This document shows positions 61,325 through 64,000 of a stretch of DNA of 64,000 nucleotides, piece by piece (the first letter of the stretch is position 1; every line of letters begins with the position of its first letter). The translations under genes were made by a program, and so were the position numbers. Below the pieces are notes generated by a model. The model searched no databases and was not told the origin of the DNA. It saw only the letters and a program-made list of their open reading frames with translations. Origin of the DNA: Tomitella fengzijianii (GTDB taxonomy: Bacteria > Actinomycetota > Actinomycetes > Mycobacteriales > Mycobacteriaceae); NCBI RefSeq assembly GCF_007559025.1, contig NZ_CP041765.1:1360679-1424678 (forward strand), written 5' to 3'.

Positions 61325-63043
61325 TCACCGCCAACTGGGCAGCCACAGTTCCATCTGCCAGTGTGCGTCGGAGATGACGCGGCCGGTGAGGATCGGCCAC
61401 AGCCACACGTAGTTCGCGATGACGAGGGCGACATAGCCGCAGACGATGATCAGGCCGAGCCGCCGGCGTTCGCCCGGACGGTACGCGCGCGGATGCGCGC
61501 CGGCGAGCGCGCGCGGGTTCCCGTCCCGGCCCGGCGGACCCGCCCCGTGCGGCGTGGGCCGAGGGTTCCGCACGCCGAGGATCTCCCCGAGCACGAGCGT
61601 GATCGCCAGGATGAGGAACGGGGCGAGGCCCACGGAGTAGAAAAAGTACATCTGCCGGTCGAGGTTGAGGAACCACGGCAGATAGCCGGCCGCATAGCCG
61701 ACGAGGATCCACGTGTATCGCCAGTCGTGCCGCGTGATGATCCGCCATACCGCCCACGCCGCGACCGGCAGCGACAGCCACCACAACGCCGGGGTTCCCA
61801 CGATCATCATCGCGCTCACGCACTTGTCCGCGCCGCAACCGTCCACTTTGTCGCCGTCGGCGAAGTAGTACAGAAGGGGGCGCAGGCTCATCGGCCAGGT
61901 CCACGGCTTGGACTCCCACGGGTGCCGATTGCCCGCGGAGTTGGTGAGATGCTCATGGAACTCGAGCACGTGGGCGCTGTAGTACCAGAGGCTGCGGAGG
62001 GCATCGGGAACGAAGGAGAAATCGCCGCCGGCCCCGACCTTCCAGCCGACGGCGTGCCGGTCCACGCCCACCTCGCTGGCGAACCACGCCCACCAGGAAC
62101 CCAGGTACGTCAGCAGGGGCACCAGCACCAGGCTGGCGAGCGCGGCCGGCGTGTCGCGGACGAGGGTGCCGACCCACGGGCGCCGCACGCCGAACCGCCG
62201 GCGCGCCGCGACGTCCGACATCACGCAGAGCAGCCCGAAGAACGCGACGTAGTACAGCCCGCCCCACTTCGCGGCGCAGGAGAGCCCCAGCAGGACGCCG
62301 GCGCCGAACCGCCACCAGCGGAAGCCCAGCCGCGGCCCGAAGGCCGAGTCGTGGATGCGCCCCTCCACGGCCACCAGCGACAGGCGGTCGAGGACCTGCT
62401 GCCGGTCGCACAGCAGGCACGCGAAGGCCGCGACCATGAACACGGTCAGGAAGATGTCCAGCAGCGCGGTCCGCGACGACACGGTGAGCACCCCGTCCGC
62501 AGTGGCCAGCAATCCCGCCACCGCCCCGAGCAACGTCGATCCGGTCATCCGCCGCGCGATCCGGATGATCAGCAGCACCAGCACGGTGCCCGCCACCGCG
62601 GAGGCGAAGCGCCAGCCGAAGCCGTCGTATCCGAACATCCACTGCCCCAGCGCCATCAGCTGCTTGGCGAGCGGCGGATGCACCACCAGCTCGTAGCCGG
62701 GGTTGTCCTCGATCCACCCGCCGCCGATCATCTGCCAGGCCTGCGGCGCGTAATGCTTCTCGTCGAATACAGGCGTGCCGGCGTCCGTGGGGTTGCCCAG
62801 CGTGACGAACCTGGTCACACCCGCGATCGCGGTGATGACGATGGTGGTGATCCATCCGCGGAGCCGGTCGGTCGCAGCGGCGGCGCCCGGGGGCTGTCGA
62901 CTGTCGGGGCCTCCGCGGCCGTGCGGGCCCGTCCCCGGCGGGGCCGTGGCGCGCCTGCCGAACGCCCGGTGCGACGGCGCCGACGGGAGTTCGGCCGCCG
63001 CCGATGCGTCACCCGCGGCGTCGGTCCTGCGGGCGGTGGTCAT
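61325..63043 (-). CDS. pmt: Polyprenol-phosphate-mannose protein mannosyltransferase
   Basis: Inner-membrane GT39 O-mannosyltransferase, 572 aa, the counterpart of Rv1002c. It transfers mannose from polyprenyl-phosphate-mannose to Ser/Thr of secreted proteins during Sec export. The catalytic Asp-Glu pair lies in VFDEKHYAPQAW in the first external loop. About eleven membrane helices follow, with HPWESKPWTWP and FYYSVGL-like motifs (FFYSVGLAPF). The N-terminal 60 residues are disordered. ATG 63043 is chosen; rsmI is divergent 64 nt away, as in Rv1002c-Rv1003. Confidence 0.95.
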   Translation of the reverse strand: MTTARRTDAAGDASAAAELPSAPSHRAFGRRATAPPGTGPHGRGGPDSRQPPGAAAATDRLRGWITTIVITAIAGVTRFVTLGNPTDAGTPVFDEKHYAPQAWQMIGGGWIEDNPGYELVVHPPLAKQLMALGQWMFGYDGFGWRFASAVAGTVLVLLIIRIARRMTGSTLLGAVAGLLATADGVLTVSSRTALLDIFLTVFMVAAFACLLCDRQQVLDRLSLVAVEGRIHDSAFGPRLGFRWWRFGAGVLLGLSCAAKWGGLYYVAFFGLLCVMSDVAARRRFGVRRPWVGTLVRDTPAALASLVLVPLLTYLGSWWAWFASEVGVDRHAVGWKVGAGGDFSFVPDALRSLWYYSAHVLEFHEHLTNSAGNRHPWESKPWTWPMSLRPLLYYFADGDKVDGCGADKCVSAMMIVGTPALWWLSLPVAAWAVWRIITRHDWRYTWILVGYAAGYLPWFLNLDRQMYFFYSVGLAPFLILAITLVLGEILGVRNPRPTPHGAGPPGRDGNPRALAGAHPRAYRPGERRRLGLIIVCGYVALVIANYVWLWPILTGRVISDAHWQMELWLPSWR

Positions 63044-63093
63044 CGGCGGCACACGACGATGGTAGGCGTTCCGACGCACACAGTGGATGTCCG

Positions 63094-63099
63094 TAGGCT
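63094..63099 (+). promoter_or_regulatory. Possible -10 hexamer of rsmI
   Basis: TAGGCT, 8 nt before ATG 63108, implying a leader of only 1-2 nt. Confidence 0.4.
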
Positions 63100-63107
63100 C
63101 AGCTTCC

Positions 63108-64000
63108 ATGGAAGAACGCGACGCCCCGACGGAAGAACGCGACGCCCCGACGGAAGAACGCGACGCCCCGACGGATGTTCGCGGCGCTGTCAGTGCACAG
63201 TCCGCCGGCGGCGGGCCGGCGGACGGGCGCGGCCGTCTGATCCTGGCGGCCACCCCGCTGGGCGAGATCGGTGACGCGTCACCGCGACTGCGCGCTGCCA
63301 TCGCGGAGTCCGACGTTGTGGCGGCCGAGGACACGCGGCGGACGCGGGCGCTCGCCGCAGCGCTGGGCGTGACCATCGGTGGGCGGGTGGTCAGCTTTTA
63401 CGACCAGGTCGAGTCGGCACGGATTCCCGCGCTGGTGGAGGCGGTCGCGGCCGGGGAGTCGGTGTTGCTGGTGACGGACGCGGGAATGCCGTCGGTGAGC
63501 GACCCGGGCTACAGCCTCGTCGACGCCTGCATCGCCGCGGGCCACAGGGTCACCTGCCTTCCCGGACCGTCCGCGGTGACGACGGCCCTGGCCCTGTCGG
63601 GACTGCCCGTCGACCGTTTCTGCTTCGAAGGGTTCGCCCCGCGCAAGCCGGGAAAGCGCCGGGACTTCTTCGCGACGCTCCACGACGAGCCGCGGGCGAG
63701 CGTCTTCTTCGAGTCACCACACCGGCTCGCGGCGTGCCTGGCGGATGCCGTCGAGGTGTTGGGTGCCGAGCGGCGGGCGGCGGTGTGCCGTGAGATGACG
63801 AAGACGTACGAGGAGGTGCGTCGCGGAACGCTGGGGGAGCTGGCAGCCTGGGCCGCGGAGGGGGTGCGCGGCGAGATATCCGTGGTGCTCGCCGGTGCGG
63901 TGCCCCGCCGTCGTTCGGTGACGGACCTGGTGGGGGAGGTGGAACGACGCGTGAGCGGCGGGATTCGCCTCAAGGACGCCTGCGCGCAGGTGGGTGATGA
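63108..64000 (+). CDS. rsmI: 16S rRNA 2'-O-ribose C1402 methyltransferase (3' end cut off)
   Basis: SAM-dependent tetrapyrrole-methylase-fold enzyme that methylates the ribose of C1402 in 16S rRNA. Signatures are LILAATPLGEIGD, VVAAEDTRRTRAL, LLVTDAGMPSVSDPGY, LPGPSAVTTALALSGLP and FEGFAPRK. The frame is open at the window edge with about 297 codons visible. An N-terminal extension of about 48 residues, starting with three copies of EERDAPT, precedes the position where Rv1003 begins. No other start codon is obvious between the repeat and GRLILAATP. Confidence 0.95.
   Translation, partial: MEERDAPTEERDAPTEERDAPTDVRGAVSAQSAGGGPADGRGRLILAATPLGEIGDASPRLRAAIAESDVVAAEDTRRTRALAAALGVTIGGRVVSFYDQVESARIPALVEAVAAGESVLLVTDAGMPSVSDPGYSLVDACIAAGHRVTCLPGPSAVTTALALSGLPVDRFCFEGFAPRKPGKRRDFFATLHDEPRASVFFESPHRLAACLADAVEVLGAERRAAVCREMTKTYEEVRRGTLGELAAWAAEGVRGEISVVLAGAVPRRRSVTDLVGEVERRVSGGIRLKDACAQVGD
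63111..63173 (+). repeat. In-frame 21-bp tandem repeat at rsmI 5' end, three copies
   Basis: Three identical 21-bp units, GAAGAACGCGACGCCCCGAC plus G, directly after the start codon. Each encodes EERDAPT. The period and location resemble the pcrA repeat, but the sequence is unrelated. Confidence 0.92.

Overview
The window is 64 kb of very GC-rich DNA (strong G/C bias at third codon positions, many GTG/TTG starts) from an actinobacterium. Gene order follows a stretch of the Mycobacterium tuberculosis chromosome I know from memory, roughly Rv0944 to Rv1003: formamidopyrimidine glycosylase, pgi, chorismate mutase, uvrD1/pcrA, M23 peptidase, sucC-sucD, Rv0954-like, perM-like, purN-purH, Rv0958/Rv0959-like AAA+/VWA pair, mprA-mprB-pepD-moaB2, FmdB/Rv0991c-like, 5-FTHF cyclo-ligase, galU, moeA1/glp, rimJ, Rv0996/GlpR-like, pmt and rsmI. 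This points to the order Mycobacteriales but not to Mycobacterium itself, because many interposed genes differ. The genus (for example Tomitella, Tsukamurella, Dietzia, Gordonia) cannot be fixed from sequence reading alone.

Layout. 1-16.5 kb: universal stress protein, AlkB-like dioxygenase, pirin, CorA-like transporter overlapping a 2'-5' RNA ligase, secreted SGNH esterase, a HEAT protein overlapping a MerR-HEAT fusion, tRNA-Arg(CCT), lipoprotein, gpsA, cupredoxin, GH25 muramidase, a thyA-dfrA-vanZ-like operon, an Fpg/Nei-type glycosylase and pgi. 16.6-19 kb: three tandem membrane-anchored NTF2-like paralogues, then chorismate mutase. 19-36.4 kb: pcrA, M23 peptidase, sucCD, two envelope/division-type membrane proteins, purN-purH, an MmpL transporter and the AAA+/VWA pair. 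36.4-49.7 kb: SnoaL-like protein, cysteine-free S18, TRIC-type channel, mprAB-pepD-moaB2 envelope-stress module with a probable MprA box, SAF protein, FmdB, MTHFS, galU and the glp-rimJ-glpR cluster, ending at tRNA-Ala(CGC) and a rho-independent terminator.

49.7-60.9 kb is the accessory segment between the conserved blocks: CueP-like copper lipoprotein, epoxide-hydrolase-like enzyme, RidA, a cytosine deaminase resembling the fungal type, a phage-type muramidase, a coupled DUF1214-SDR-sulfotransferase operon with a divergent IclR regulator, two proteins of unknown function, another SDR, a DinB-fold protein and a YtrA-type GntR regulator. pmt and rsmI then resume the conserved order.

Three themes recur. 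Many genes have a TANNNT hexamer 6-8 nt before the start codon and no Shine-Dalgarno, as expected for leaderless transcripts. Short in-frame tandem repeats decorate gene ends (pcrA, rsmI, SGNH esterase, dfrA). Several partner genes are joined by 1-, 4- or 8-nt overlaps that suggest translational coupling. No CRISPR array, transposase, integrase or prophage was seen.
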